NCBI GenBank assembly: GCA_002877855.1
Contig: PNIA01000009.1
Span: forward strand, 1 to 44,708
DNA length: 44,708 bases
Source of the DNA: Caldisphaera sp.
GTDB lineage: Archaea > Thermoproteota > Thermoprotei_A > Sulfolobales > Acidilobaceae
Reading direction: 5' to 3'
Every line of letters starts with the position of its first letter. Position 1 is the stretch's first letter. A program made the translations under genes and the position numbers. Shown in pieces: positions 33,633 through 41,306 of the stretch. The notes under the pieces were generated by a model. The model did not search any database. It saw nothing but the letters and a program-made list of their open reading frames with translations, and was not told the DNA's origin.

Positions 33633-34798
33633 CTTTTCAAACTACTTAATAATTTATTTTTAATTGAAGATTCGTGGCTTAAATAGATTTTAGCTTTACA
33701 ATAGCAACCTGAAGGCGATGGTATTCTATAGATTCCTGCACTATCTAATATATCGTAGCATCCAAGATGTGAACATATTTCCATTTTTTCAGTTCTTATT
33801 TTAGGTAAAATTTCAATTATTGAATTATATCCAGATACATTAAATATATCAAATTCTATTGTTTTATTATTAATTTCACTTAATATAACAGAAGAATAAC
33901 CGCTTCTTATATGATTTATAATTTCATATCCATATGAAAAATTAGTATTAATATCTATTAAAGTATTAAAAGATTTTAAAATTCCACCCTTAACTATATA
34001 AAATGGTTTTGAAGAATTTATTTTTAGTTGGCCTGATTCAAATTCTAATTCAAAGCCATAGTTAGATACAAAACCAATTTCTGAATTCAAAACAAAAACA
34101 TTTGTTCTAAAACTAGATTTTCTGGCATGAAATCTAAAAAACTTAAAAGGATAAAGGATAAAAAATGAAATGTCGTGATATGGTATATTAAAAATTATTT
34201 CGTTTTCATGATTAAATAAAAGTGTTATATCGTTGTTAGTAAAAAGGGTCCCTATATTAGTTTCATATATATTTATCCTGCCTAAAGAATACCTATCAAT
34301 AACATTAAATTGTAAAGAACCTATGTTATAAGTACTTTTCCCTTCTACTTTTTTTACTTCTAAACATTCCTGAGTCTTTACTTTTGAAAATGGATCTGAA
34401 TCTCTTACATAAATTTTCTTATTATTGTAGCTAAAACAATTTCCATAATTTAGCTCGTTAAGAATTGGTGCATGAGGAATAAACCCTAATGGATTAATTA
34501 TGTAACTATCTTGAATTGCTGTATTTGGACTATAGCTTTTATAATTGAAAACCAAGTTTTTTATTGGTTTATCAGGAATACTCGACAACAAGCCTCCACC
34601 ATTAATTTTCAGTTGGTAAGTATTGCAGCACAGCCATGTTAACTTTATACTGGCGCCAATTCTAACATCATAGATACCATTATTGTTAGCAATTGCAGGG
34701 AAACTTGGTATATTCAAAATCTCTTCTTTAAATATATCGTCTTTTTTAAAATTTTCAAAAAAATCAAACCACTCTTTAAATATTAAGCTTTTCTCCAA
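33629..34798 (-). CDS. unknown protein with Rieske-like C-terminal cysteine motif
   Basis: A 389-residue, Asn/Ile-rich protein that I cannot assign to a family. It is mostly beta-strand by eye, without signal peptide or membrane helix. An early CC pair (LTWLCCNTY) and a GGG turn occur near residue 60. The end is notable: EICSHLGC followed 17 residues later by GCYC recalls the two Rieske boxes (CxHxGC ... CxCH), but the fourth ligand, His, is Lys here and the GS that normally follows is absent. The protein might bind a metal or hold a disulfide, or may only resemble a Rieske domain. The TTG start follows GGAGGTC at six bases. Placed alone between pdo and the ribosomal operon. Confidence 0.6.
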   Translation of the reverse strand: MEKSLIFKEWFDFFENFKKDDIFKEEILNIPSFPAIANNNGIYDVRIGASIKLTWLCCNTYQLKINGGGLLSSIPDKPIKNLVFNYKSYSPNTAIQDSYIINPLGFIPHAPILNELNYGNCFSYNNKKIYVRDSDPFSKVKTQECLEVKKVEGKSTYNIGSLQFNVIDRYSLGRINIYETNIGTLFTNNDITLLFNHENEIIFNIPYHDISFFILYPFKFFRFHARKSSFRTNVFVLNSEIGFVSNYGFELEFESGQLKINSSKPFYIVKGGILKSFNTLIDINTNFSYGYEIINHIRSGYSSVILSEINNKTIEFDIFNVSGYNSIIEILPKIRTEKMEICSHLGCYDILDSAGIYRIPSPSGCYCKAKIYLSHESSIKNKLLSSLKS

Positions 34799-34844
34799 TT
34801 ATTTGACCTCCAACCTAATTTTTATTAATTAATAAAACAAAAAT

Positions 34845-34852
34845 AATTTATA
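34845..34852 (-). promoter_or_regulatory. TATA box of the unknown 389-residue gene
   Basis: On the minus strand this reads TATAAATT (in GTATAAATTA), about 47-54 bases before the TTG at 34798. The expected leader of about 24 bases contains the GGAGGTC site. T-rich DNA just downstream may also end the ribosomal transcript that arrives from higher coordinates. Confidence 0.45.
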
Positions 34853-34869
34853 CATAAAATAAATCTGCT

Positions 34870-35265
34870 TTAATAAACATATGCTATTATAATTCCTCCA
34901 GTTTTTTTGACTAGAGCGTCTTTATGAGTCATAACGCCTTGATTTGTAGACAAAATTAGATGACCAAGATCTCTACTTGCTAAGAATCTTCTTAAGTTCT
35001 CCGGAAGCCTTAATAATTCATTATATTTTATGGAAACTCTTGGCCTAACTGGACCTATTTTATTAATTCTTCCTAATAGCTGTACTTTAAACTTTCCAAA
35101 TCTACCATCATCAACATATTCAAATTCTCCTATATATCCCTCTTTTTGGAGAACTCTTAGAACAGATGCCGAGAGCTTTGAAGCGGGTAACAATACAACT
35201 TCATTTTCTCCCCTAAGCTCAGAATTCATTATTGAAGATAAATGATAAGCCAAAACATCTACCAT
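34870..35265 (-). CDS. rpsH: 30S ribosomal protein uS8
   Basis: A 131-residue small-subunit protein that binds the central 16S rRNA helix. N-terminal LAYHLSSIMNSELRGENEV, the middle strand FEYVDDGRFGKFKVQLLGRINK and the C-terminal block RDLGHLILSTNQGVMTHKDALVKKTGG are typical of archaeal uS8. The last block contains the serine-rich RNA-contact turn. The ATG follows GGTGA at a six-base spacing. It is the last of the ribosomal genes visible in this direction, 11 bases after uS14. No uL6 follows within the window, so the usual archaeal cluster is cut here and replaced by an unrelated gene. Confidence 0.97.
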   Translation of the reverse strand: MVDVLAYHLSSIMNSELRGENEVVLLPASKLSASVLRVLQKEGYIGEFEYVDDGRFGKFKVQLLGRINKIGPVRPRVSIKYNELLRLPENLRRFLASRDLGHLILSTNQGVMTHKDALVKKTGGIIIAYVY

Positions 35266-35276
35266 TATCTATCACC

Positions 35277-35441
35277 TTACTTATATTTCTTAAACCCTAA
35301 TGAGGGAGCTACCTCCCTAAAACACTGTCTGCATAAATAAATTCCATATTTTTGAATAACAGCATCTCTTGTTCCACACCTTTGACACTTCTGAGCTCCA
35401 CGTCCAATACTTTTTACTTTTGGTGGTTTATATTTTCCCAT
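35277..35441 (-). CDS. rpsN: 30S ribosomal protein uS14 (zinc-binding)
   Basis: A 54-residue small ribosomal protein. Four cysteines in the pattern CQRC ... CRQC (residues about 19-37) bind one zinc. The N-terminus [17 protein letters not shown] is basic for rRNA contact and the C-terminal tail ends in GFKKYK. The longer reading frame adds ten residues before ATG 35441; those bases contain GAGGTGA, five bases from the ATG, so the shorter form is right. It lies 10 bases after uL5 and 11 before uS8. Confidence 0.95.
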   Translation of the reverse strand: MGKYKPPKVKSIGRGAQKCQRCGTRDAVIQKYGIYLCRQCFREVAPSLGFKKYK

Positions 35442-35451
35442 TGCATTCACC

Positions 35452-36012
35452 TCATATAAATGTGACTCCAAGTTCTTTACTGAGCAGCACTATTGTTTCC
35501 TCTGGTTTCACTCTATGCCTTATCGGCATTTTAGATGTTTTAATCTTTCTCTTTTCTATTCTATATCCAGGTTTTTCTACTGTTATTATTACATCCATCC
35601 CTACTATACCTATTTCAGGATCATATCTAGCTCCTGGCAATAATATATACTCAGTTATCCCAAATCCTACGTTACCGAACTTATCAATACTACTCTTTTT
35701 GATTCTATAGCCAACTGCTTCAAGTGCTTTCTTTAAAAACGCATAAGCCTTTTCTCCTCTTAATGTAACCATGGTTGCTATATTTTCACCTTTTCTTATA
35801 CCAAAAGGCCTTACAGTTTTTTTAGCCCTTCTTAAAGAAGCCTTTTGACCTGTAAGTTGAGTTAGTAAATCTTGTATTTTAACTAACTTTTCTCCTGATT
35901 GGCCTAACGCAATATTTACAGTTACCTTAACTATTCTTGGTTTAGTCATAGGATTTTCTTCCCATGACTTTAATATCTTATTTACCTCATTATCATCCAA
36001 AGCTATGCTCAT
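35452..36012 (-). CDS. rplE: 50S ribosomal protein uL5
   Basis: A 186-residue large-subunit protein binding 5S rRNA at the central protuberance. [42 protein letters not shown] and the [29 protein letters not shown] block identify it. The C-terminal [15 protein letters not shown] tail is of the archaeal type. Its ATG overlaps the last base of the preceding eS4 coding region (ATGA), which indicates coupling within the operon. Confidence 0.97.
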   Translation of the reverse strand: MSIALDDNEVNKILKSWEENPMTKPRIVKVTVNIALGQSGEKLVKIQDLLTQLTGQKASLRRAKKTVRPFGIRKGENIATMVTLRGEKAYAFLKKALEAVGYRIKKSSIDKFGNVGFGITEYILLPGARYDPEIGIVGMDVIITVEKPGYRIEKRKIKTSKMPIRHRVKPEETIVLLSKELGVTFI

Positions 36013-36767
36013 AACTCTATCTCCTCCGGTAATGTAATAACAGGTTTCTCTTTTCCTACAACTAATACGTATTCAAGAGCTGTTTGTATCTTTTTACCAT
36101 CTTTTCCTTCCAAAGTTATTGAAGTCCATTTCCAGCCCCATTGTTTATTTATAGATACTAGCTTGCCTAACTTACCTACGTTCTTTCCCCAAACTATTAA
36201 TGCTGAATCCCCGATTTGGAATGGTATATGATCTTTTATATCTTGATTTGGTAACCCTATTAGTAAAGTATCCAATGTATTATACGGAACTTCCTTCTTC
36301 TCTTTTTCATTTAGTTTAATTAATATATTTCTACCTCCGCTAAGGTTCAATTGTATATTACCGCCTTTCACTACCGTTTTATTTTCTATCCTAACAGGTT
36401 TAATACTAGCTTCCTCTTTAGATATTTTATGCAACCTAAGATAATCTGTAGGATAGGGAATTACTCTATAATATTCATCATTCTCAGGTATTTCCAATAC
36501 ATCCATAGCACTTAAAGGATATTTATAATCCCTTACTACTTTTCCATCAACCTTAATTTTCCCTTCAGCAATTATTTTAATTGCTTCCTTGCCGGATTCG
36601 GCATATTTTAATAAATCCCTTAAAACTAACATTAAAGGAAGGCTTTGTTCAACTTTATGTGGACCTGGAGATGGTTTAACAGTCCATGGTCTAACTTTTC
36701 TTGGAACAGGCCAAAATACTGGTGCTGCCTTTGCTTTAATAGATCTGCTTCCTCCCATATTACCCAT
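36009..36767 (-). CDS. rps4e: 30S ribosomal protein eS4
   Basis: A 252-residue archaeal/eukaryotic-type protein. The order is a basic N-terminus with PVFWPVPRKVRPWTVKPSPGPHK, an S4 RNA-binding domain (LRDLLKYAESGKEAIKIIAEGKIKVDGKVV), the central domain with SGGRNILIKL and a C-terminal KOW-like segment (GDSALIVWGKNVGKLGKLVSI). The start at 36767 is an ATG six bases after GGGTGA and shares one base with the uL24 frame end, so the two genes are coupled. Confidence 0.97.
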   Translation of the reverse strand: MGNMGGSRSIKAKAAPVFWPVPRKVRPWTVKPSPGPHKVEQSLPLMLVLRDLLKYAESGKEAIKIIAEGKIKVDGKVVRDYKYPLSAMDVLEIPENDEYYRVIPYPTDYLRLHKISKEEASIKPVRIENKTVVKGGNIQLNLSGGRNILIKLNEKEKKEVPYNTLDTLLIGLPNQDIKDHIPFQIGDSALIVWGKNVGKLGKLVSINKQWGWKWTSITLEGKDGKKIQTALEYVLVVGKEKPVITLPEEIEL

Positions 36768-37210
36768 TACTTTTCACCCTCTTTTTCTTCTGGCTGTTTT
36801 TCTTCAACTTTAGCTTCTGAAACACTTTTTTCTTCTTGCGTTACCATTTTTCCTCCTCTCCTCTGTACAATTTTCTTTCTTTCTTCGTCTTTTAAATCTA
36901 AATCAGTGATGACTAGATTCCAAGGCCTAAATTTGACAGGTATTTCTGTCCCATCGGCTTTTTTCCTTGTAATACCCTCAATTTTAACAAACAATCTTTT
37001 TAGATCTACCTCTGATACCTTACCTGATTTTCCTTTATATGATCCTTTAACAACTTTAACCTTATCGCCTACTCTTAATGGCATGTTTCTAATTCCAAAT
37101 TTTTCTCTTAGTTCTTTACTTAATTGTACAGTTACCAACTTATGTTTCAAATGAAGAGGCATATTAAATAAAAACTTACGCTGTTTCCTAGGACTAGATG
37201 ATTTCATCAT
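36767..37210 (-). CDS. rplX: 50S ribosomal protein uL24
   Basis: A 147-residue protein near the exit tunnel. The basic N-terminus MMKSSSPRKQRKFLFN and the KOW motif GDKVKVVKGSYKGKSGKVSEV show the family. The C-terminal acidic Lys/Glu tail (from about residue 120) is typical of archaeal uL24. The frame opens at 37240, but GAGGTG overlapping the uL14 TGA stop lies six bases before ATG 37210, giving the N-terminus chosen here. Translation should be coupled to uL14. Confidence 0.95.
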   Translation of the reverse strand: MMKSSSPRKQRKFLFNMPLHLKHKLVTVQLSKELREKFGIRNMPLRVGDKVKVVKGSYKGKSGKVSEVDLKRLFVKIEGITRKKADGTEIPVKFRPWNLVITDLDLKDEERKKIVQRRGGKMVTQEEKSVSEAKVEEKQPEEKEGEK

Positions 37211-37220
37211 ATATAACACC

Positions 37221-37643
37221 TCATATAATTGAGGTAGCAAGCTTAGCTACCGTAGGCCATCTTTCTGCTACTTCTTTTGGAACTGCACCTCTTATTTCGC
37301 TCCCTTTGGGAGTTCCATCAGGATTAACCAAAACTAGTGCATTGTCGTTAAATGATATCCAAGTACCATCAGACCTTTTATAAGGTCTTTTCTGTCTTAT
37401 AACAACAGCATAACTTATTTGCTTTCTAACTTGAGGAGTTCCTTTCTTAATAGACACTACCACTAAATCCCCAACAGTTGCTCTTGCTAATCTCCTAACC
37501 CTGGTCTTCACTAATGGAACATCAACAATTAAAGCTTCCTTAGCTCCACTGTTATCTGCTACAAATGCTGTTGAACCAACTTGAAGACCTGCACTTAATC
37601 CTCTTCTTGAAAGCACTGCTCCATATTTCTTCCTCTTTGGCAT
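37221..37643 (-). CDS. rplN: 50S ribosomal protein uL14
   Basis: A 140-residue protein that binds 23S rRNA at the factor-binding face. AGLQVGSTAFVADNSGAKEALIVDV and the segment GDLVVVSIKKGTP are the main signatures; the C-terminus SEIRGAVPKEVAERWPTVAKLA is of the archaeal/eukaryotic type. The ATG follows GGGGTG. It lies 14 bases after uS17; its stop, TGA, is part of the ribosome site of uL24. Confidence 0.97.
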   Translation of the reverse strand: MPKRKKYGAVLSRRGLSAGLQVGSTAFVADNSGAKEALIVDVPLVKTRVRRLARATVGDLVVVSIKKGTPQVRKQISYAVVIRQKRPYKRSDGTWISFNDNALVLVNPDGTPKGSEIRGAVPKEVAERWPTVAKLATSII

Positions 37644-37657
37644 TTATTTAGCACCCC

Positions 37658-37999
37658 TTATGTATGCTTACCTAAGATTACAAACTTTATAGTTTTTGAT
37701 AATGGTCTAGTTTCACCAATTAATACTTTATCTCCTTCCTTTATATCTAAACATGCAGGAACATGCACGTGCTTTTTAGTTCTCCTCCACTCGTATCTTT
37801 TATACTTACGATCATAATACAAATACTCATGCCTTACAACTGCACTTTCCTTTGTTCTTAGCTTTTCAACAACAGCTTCTAATAATACACCTCTAACTTT
37901 AAGTGATCCATGCCATGGGCAATACGGATCACTACAGCTTTTTTGGGGCGGAACCACCCCAGGTATCTGCAAATTCTTTATTGTTTTCTGCTCTGGCAT
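37658..37999 (-). CDS. rpsQ: 30S ribosomal protein uS17
   Basis: A 113-residue OB-fold protein that binds 16S rRNA. It shows RGVLLEAVVEKLRTKESAVVRHEYLYYDRKYKRYEWRRTKKHVHVP and the later IKEGDKVLIGETRPLSKTI, both characteristic of archaeal uS17. Extra N-terminal residues contain two cysteines (SCSDPYCPWHG) of the kind seen in several archaeal homologues. The upstream DNA has its own TATA box (38059-38068), so this gene appears to begin a second transcription unit of the ribosomal cluster, after the interruption by the acetyltransferase gene. Confidence 0.96.
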   Translation of the reverse strand: MPEQKTIKNLQIPGVVPPQKSCSDPYCPWHGSLKVRGVLLEAVVEKLRTKESAVVRHEYLYYDRKYKRYEWRRTKKHVHVPACLDIKEGDKVLIGETRPLSKTIKFVILGKHT

Positions 38000-38058
38000 T
38001 AACCTTACACCTATCGCGATTCCTTATTTTACCGCACATCAAAAAGTAAAAAATGATA

Positions 38059-38068
38059 CTTATAAACT
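38059..38068 (-). promoter_or_regulatory. TATA box for the uS17-uS8 ribosomal unit
   Basis: On the minus strand this is AGTTTATAAG (rest of the box: GTA), about 60 bases before the uS17 ATG. The predicted start, about 25 bases on, leaves a leader of roughly 38 bases with a GGTG. It supports a separate promoter for the second half of the ribosomal cluster. Confidence 0.55.
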
Positions 38069-38225
38069 CTATTGGAACTCTTACAATATGAAACCTATAT
38101 ATTCCTAAAAATTAAAAGAGCTAATAGATTTTCTTGCTATGTTAGATAACAAATGACATTTTTATTATTTTTATATATATTATTCTAAAAGTAAACATTA
38201 ATAACCTAATTAATTAGATTATGTG

Positions 38226-38810
38226 CTAATCTTTAATATTTATCCCGAATTGTTTAATCTTTTTTTGAGCTTCACTAACCAACAGGTCTTTATTGCACAT
38301 ATAAAGAAGAAGAGTTTTTAATTTCTTTTTAATGTTATCATAAATAAATTCAGGCAATTCTGCTTTCTTTTCGCACTTTAAGTTTTCTAATATTTTTATA
38401 GATCTTATATTCTCAAGATCAACATAAGCCATAATATATTTGACATCAATTTTGAAAACCGCACTAAAAATTTGAGCATAGATAAGACCAGTTCCTCTGA
38501 ACTCTTCAGATAAACCATACGCGATTTCTGCTATGTGAGGTTGGAGCATAATGCCAAATTTCGGGCCTATAGTAACTATCACATCACCAACAACATAGTT
38601 ATCGCTTATAGCCAGATCAATATTTATTTCTTTGTTTTTAATTCTATTTTCTAGCACATCTGGTTTGCTAAGTTTACCTGTATAATTGAATAGCCTATAT
38701 GAAGTAAAATCATTAATTAACTTAGACCAAAACGCTATGATCTTTTCTGAATCCTTTGGATTTGCTTCCCTAAGCTCAATTATTCTTCCATCTTTCAAAT
38801 TAATAAACAA
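38226..38810 (-). CDS. GNAT-family acetyltransferase, inserted in the ribosomal cluster
   Basis: A 194-residue protein of the GCN5-related N-acetyltransferase fold. The opening strand IIELREANPKDSEKIIAF and the acetyl-CoA pyrophosphate loop EFRGTGLIYAQI (about residues 100-111) are typical, with the next strand and helix IMAYVDLENIRSIKILENLK completing the motif. Substrate is unknown. The start is one of two TTG codons (38810 or 38798); no GGTGA precedes either, unlike the ribosomal genes around it. It lies between Rpp29 and uS17 with gaps of about 220 bases on both sides, breaking an order usually continuous in archaea. This looks like an insertion or a rearrangement; a ribosomal-protein or tRNA substrate is possible but not shown. 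Confidence 0.75.
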   Translation of the reverse strand: MFINLKDGRIIELREANPKDSEKIIAFWSKLINDFTSYRLFNYTGKLSKPDVLENRIKNKEINIDLAISDNYVVGDVIVTIGPKFGIMLQPHIAEIAYGLSEEFRGTGLIYAQIFSAVFKIDVKYIMAYVDLENIRSIKILENLKCEKKAELPEFIYDNIKKKLKTLLLYMCNKDLLVSEAQKKIKQFGINIKD

Positions 38811-39033
38811 TATTATTCGCCTTTATTCTTTGAAACTTGATACTTTTTAAAACTACTCTAATTACAAAATTTAAATATTATTACGTATAAATAAAAACAA
38901 AATATAGACTTACAAAATCATGTTTAGAGATTTGTAACATGCTTTTTCAATTCAAATAATCATAAATCTAAAGCATTAAGCTAAAAAGTAAAAAATTATC
39001 TAAAAAGTAATTTGTATTAAACAATAACAAATA

Positions 39034-39306
39034 TCATTTTAATATATTTTTAGCTCTGTCTTCAGGCCTTCCTATCAACTCGTCTCCTAAAATAATTATT
39101 TTTTCACTATCGACTCTAAATTCAAGAACTGCCCCTTTTTTTAAAATTTTTAATTTATCTTTATCTGTTTCCAAAACTATAGTATTTTTTGTTTCATAAA
39201 ATATTCTTCCACATTTACCTTCTAAAGAAGGATCCAAATGCTTAATGATACAAACTTCTAATCCAATTATTTCATGATATAATAAATTTTTTCTATTTAT
39301 TTTCAA
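39034..39306 (-). CDS. rnp1: RNase P protein component 1 (Rpp29/Pop4, aRNP29)
   Basis: A 90-residue protein subunit of RNase P with a small Sm-like barrel: LLYHEIIGLEVCII, then DPSLEGKCGRIFYETKNTIVLET and the closing strands GAVLEFRVDSEKIIILGDELIGRPEDRAKNI. These are the standard Rpp29 signatures. In archaea Rpp29 pairs with Rpp21 on the specificity domain of the RNA, whose gene is also in this window (12621-12932). A TTG start sits six bases after GTGA. It lies 12 bases after uL29 in the ribosomal operon, its usual place. No aIF1/SUI1 gene lies between the two. Confidence 0.92.
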   Translation of the reverse strand: MKINRKNLLYHEIIGLEVCIIKHLDPSLEGKCGRIFYETKNTIVLETDKDKLKILKKGAVLEFRVDSEKIIILGDELIGRPEDRAKNILK

Positions 39307-39318
39307 AAAAGGTCACAT

Positions 39319-39534
39319 TTATTTACTTTGAGTCTTTTTCTTTTCATTAAGTAATGTCAAGATTCTGGCCTTATTTTTTCTAAGCTGTTTTATTCTAGCT
39401 GGATTATCAAGTGAACCTGTAGATGCCTTATGCCTTAATACTGTCAAATCAGATATCGTATCATTTAATATTTTCTTAATTTCTTCATCCTGCATTTTTC
39501 TCAGTTCACTCATTTTGAGCTTGTATTTCCCCAC
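39319..39534 (-). CDS. rpmC: 50S ribosomal protein uL29
   Basis: A 71-residue two-helix protein at the tunnel exit. LRKMQDEEIKKILNDTISDLTVLRHKASTGSLDNPARIKQLRKNKARILTLLNEK is the full family pattern. The frame extends up to 39558, giving a long basic lead. I chose GTG 39534, about nine bases after AAAGGAGG, which leaves a few basic residues before the conserved MSELRKM. ATG 39513 (64 residues) is the alternative. Either way the start lies inside the end of uS3. Confidence 0.85.
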   Translation of the reverse strand: MGKYKLKMSELRKMQDEEIKKILNDTISDLTVLRHKASTGSLDNPARIKQLRKNKARILTLLNEKKKTQSK

Positions 39535-40252
39535 CTTCCTCAACCTCCTTTTCTTCACTTATTTCTTCCATCATTTCCTCTAGTTTTTCTTGTCCTTCCA
39601 CAGATTTAATTTCTTCTACCTGCTCCCTTAAAGATTGAATAACATTTTTGATTTCATCTTCTCCTTTCTCATATATATGCGGTTGTGATGCCTGTTGCTT
39701 AACTATAATAACCCTCACACCATAAACTCCTTGAGGAAGTTTTGCACCTGAAACTGCTTTATCAACATATTGATCCACAATATCCCCAGTTTTGATTACC
39801 TTACCCATTTGAAGCTTCTCAAATTTAGCTCTTTCATTCGTTAATTTACCGCTTATTACTATTTCTGCCCCAATAGCACCAGCTTCTATTATTCTCCTTA
39901 ATGTTGCCATAGCAACCCTTCTAAAATGATAACCCATTTCTAAAGATCTAGCAACTCTAAATGCTTGAACTCTTGCATTAAGCTCCATATTATCTGGTTG
40001 ACTAACAGTTACTTGAGCGTTTTCTAAACCAAAGACTTTCTGGAACACTCCTTGCAACCTTCTAATTGTTGCTCCTTTCCTACCAATTATAAGTGCAGGT
40101 CTTTCCGCATATATGTGAATTCTTGTGCCAAGACCACTTTGAATTATATGAACTCCAGAATATCCCGCTGTATAGAAGTTTTGAGCAAGATATTCATCTA
40201 TCTTTGCTCTAAGCATTGCCTGATCTAAGAAGTATTTTTTTATTCTAGACAT
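39506..40252 (-). CDS. rpsC: 30S ribosomal protein uS3
   Basis: A 248-residue protein at the mRNA entry site. The type II KH domain has the GxxG loop in PALIIGRKGATIRRLQ (about residues 52-67). The C-terminal uS3 domain shows VISGKLTNERAKFEKLQMGKVIKTGD and GVYGVRVIIVK. An acidic tail (from about 210) is typical of archaeal versions. ATG 40252 follows GGAGGGATGAAG, and uL22 is four bases upstream. The uL29 start overlaps the 3' end. Confidence 0.97.
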   Translation of the reverse strand: MSRIKKYFLDQAMLRAKIDEYLAQNFYTAGYSGVHIIQSGLGTRIHIYAERPALIIGRKGATIRRLQGVFQKVFGLENAQVTVSQPDNMELNARVQAFRVARSLEMGYHFRRVAMATLRRIIEAGAIGAEIVISGKLTNERAKFEKLQMGKVIKTGDIVDQYVDKAVSGAKLPQGVYGVRVIIVKQQASQPHIYEKGEDEIKNVIQSLREQVEEIKSVEGQEKLEEMMEEISEEKEVEEGGEIQAQNE

Positions 40253-40256
40253 AACT

Positions 40257-40730
40257 TCATCCCTCCATTCTAACTATCACTTCTACATTTGACCTGAATT
40301 TTCTAATTATATCAGCTCTTCCGAAGGCTCTAGGCATAGCTCTTTTTAATGTTAGGCCCTTGCTCACACCTATGTGAGATATAACTAATTTATCTACTTC
40401 TAATCCTTTATTTTCTGCATTATTTTCCACATTTTCTAGCAATTTTAAAACATATCTAGAAGCTTTGATGGGATATCTACCAGAAGGTACGCCCCATCTA
40501 TCGCTTAAACCTCTTTTATGAGAAACCTTTTTGTTAGATCTTCTAAATGGTATTGGCTCTTTCTGTTCAATTACATTTTCTAAGAATTTTTCAGCTTTCT
40601 TTAAATTCATACCATTTATTGCCTTTGCTATCTCAACTATTACCTTAGGATGTACAGGAACTTCCCTAATTACTGCTTTTGCAATTTTACTTTCGTCGGG
40701 AATTTTAACTGAATAACTCCATTCTGGCAA
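40257..40730 (-). CDS. rplV: 50S ribosomal protein uL22
   Basis: A 157-residue protein whose loop lines the exit tunnel. EVPVHPKVIVEIAKAINGMNLKKAEKFLENVI, the SDRWGVPSGRYPIKASRYVLKLLENV region and the loop KGLTLKRAMPRAFGRADIIRKF match archaeal uL22. The start is TTG 40730, five bases after GAGGTGA that overlaps the end of uS19, so the two genes are coupled. The usage of TTG for a highly expressed ribosomal gene shows how normal this start is here. Confidence 0.97.
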   Translation of the reverse strand: MPEWSYSVKIPDESKIAKAVIREVPVHPKVIVEIAKAINGMNLKKAEKFLENVIEQKEPIPFRRSNKKVSHKRGLSDRWGVPSGRYPIKASRYVLKLLENVENNAENKGLEVDKLVISHIGVSKGLTLKRAMPRAFGRADIIRKFRSNVEVIVRMEG

Positions 40731-40740
40731 TTAAATCACC

Positions 40741-41178
40741 TCACACTTTAGCAGCTACATGCAAGCTGCTCTTAGATGCCTTTAATCCAGGCTCTCCATG
40801 ATGAACAGTTTTTGTTGTATGGCTATATTCTCCAAGTCTATGCCCAATCATTTCTGGGGTTATTTTTACCGAAACGTATTCCTTACCATTATGAACTGCT
40901 ATTGTTAACCCAATCATTTCTGGCAATATAACTAAATCCCTAACATGAGTTTTGATTACTGTATTTACTTTGCTAGGATCCTGCTGAATAGCCTTCCTAA
41001 GAGCTCTGATCTTAGCTAACAATGTTTTCTGAGAAGGCGTAAAACCCCTCGTTAAGCTTCTCCTAGATCTTGATGGAAATAACTTTACTAATTCGTCCAT
41101 AGGCATATTTAGTAATTCTTCTAAAGTCTTTCCTCTATATTTAAATCGCTTCCATTCTGGTTTCAGTTCAATCGACAT
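40741..41178 (-). CDS. rpsS: 30S ribosomal protein uS19
   Basis: A 145-residue protein at the head of the small subunit. The core [33 protein letters not shown] and the end [28 protein letters not shown] are the conserved blocks, the latter the His-rich 16S-binding tail of the archaeal/eukaryotic type. The first GTG (41187) is part of AGGTGA; ATG 41178 is chosen. This is the first gene of the ribosomal unit in the window, with a clear TATA box at 41223-41230; uL2 and the rest of the usual upstream cluster are absent. Confidence 0.97.
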   Translation of the reverse strand: MSIELKPEWKRFKYRGKTLEELLNMPMDELVKLFPSRSRRSLTRGFTPSQKTLLAKIRALRKAIQQDPSKVNTVIKTHVRDLVILPEMIGLTIAVHNGKEYVSVKITPEMIGHRLGEYSHTTKTVHHGEPGLKASKSSLHVAAKV

Positions 41179-41222
41179 TTCTTTCACCTAACTGGCTCGC
41201 GCGCTTTCTAGCAATTCCTAGT

Positions 41223-41230
41223 TATTTATA
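41223..41230 (-). promoter_or_regulatory. TATA box (with BRE-like AAAGGA) of the uS19-Rpp29 unit
   Basis: On the minus strand the sequence reads AAAGGAGTATAAATAA (41224-41239), a BRE-like purine run followed by TATAAATA. The predicted start at about 41200 gives a leader of about 22 bases ending in AGGTGA before the uS19 ATG. One of the clearest promoters in the window. Confidence 0.6.
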
Positions 41231-41306
41231 CTCCTTTAAAATCCTTTTATGCTATAATGAAATAAATTTAAATAAATTATTTAGTAAATTTTATTCAAAA
41301 ACAAGT

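Noticed and set aside
41185..41220. GC-rich leader before uS19 as a regulatory RNA element
   Set aside because: Only about 20 bases follow the predicted start site and no stable hairpin that would hide the ribosome site could be drawn; the CTAG...CTAG pair lies mostly upstream of the start.
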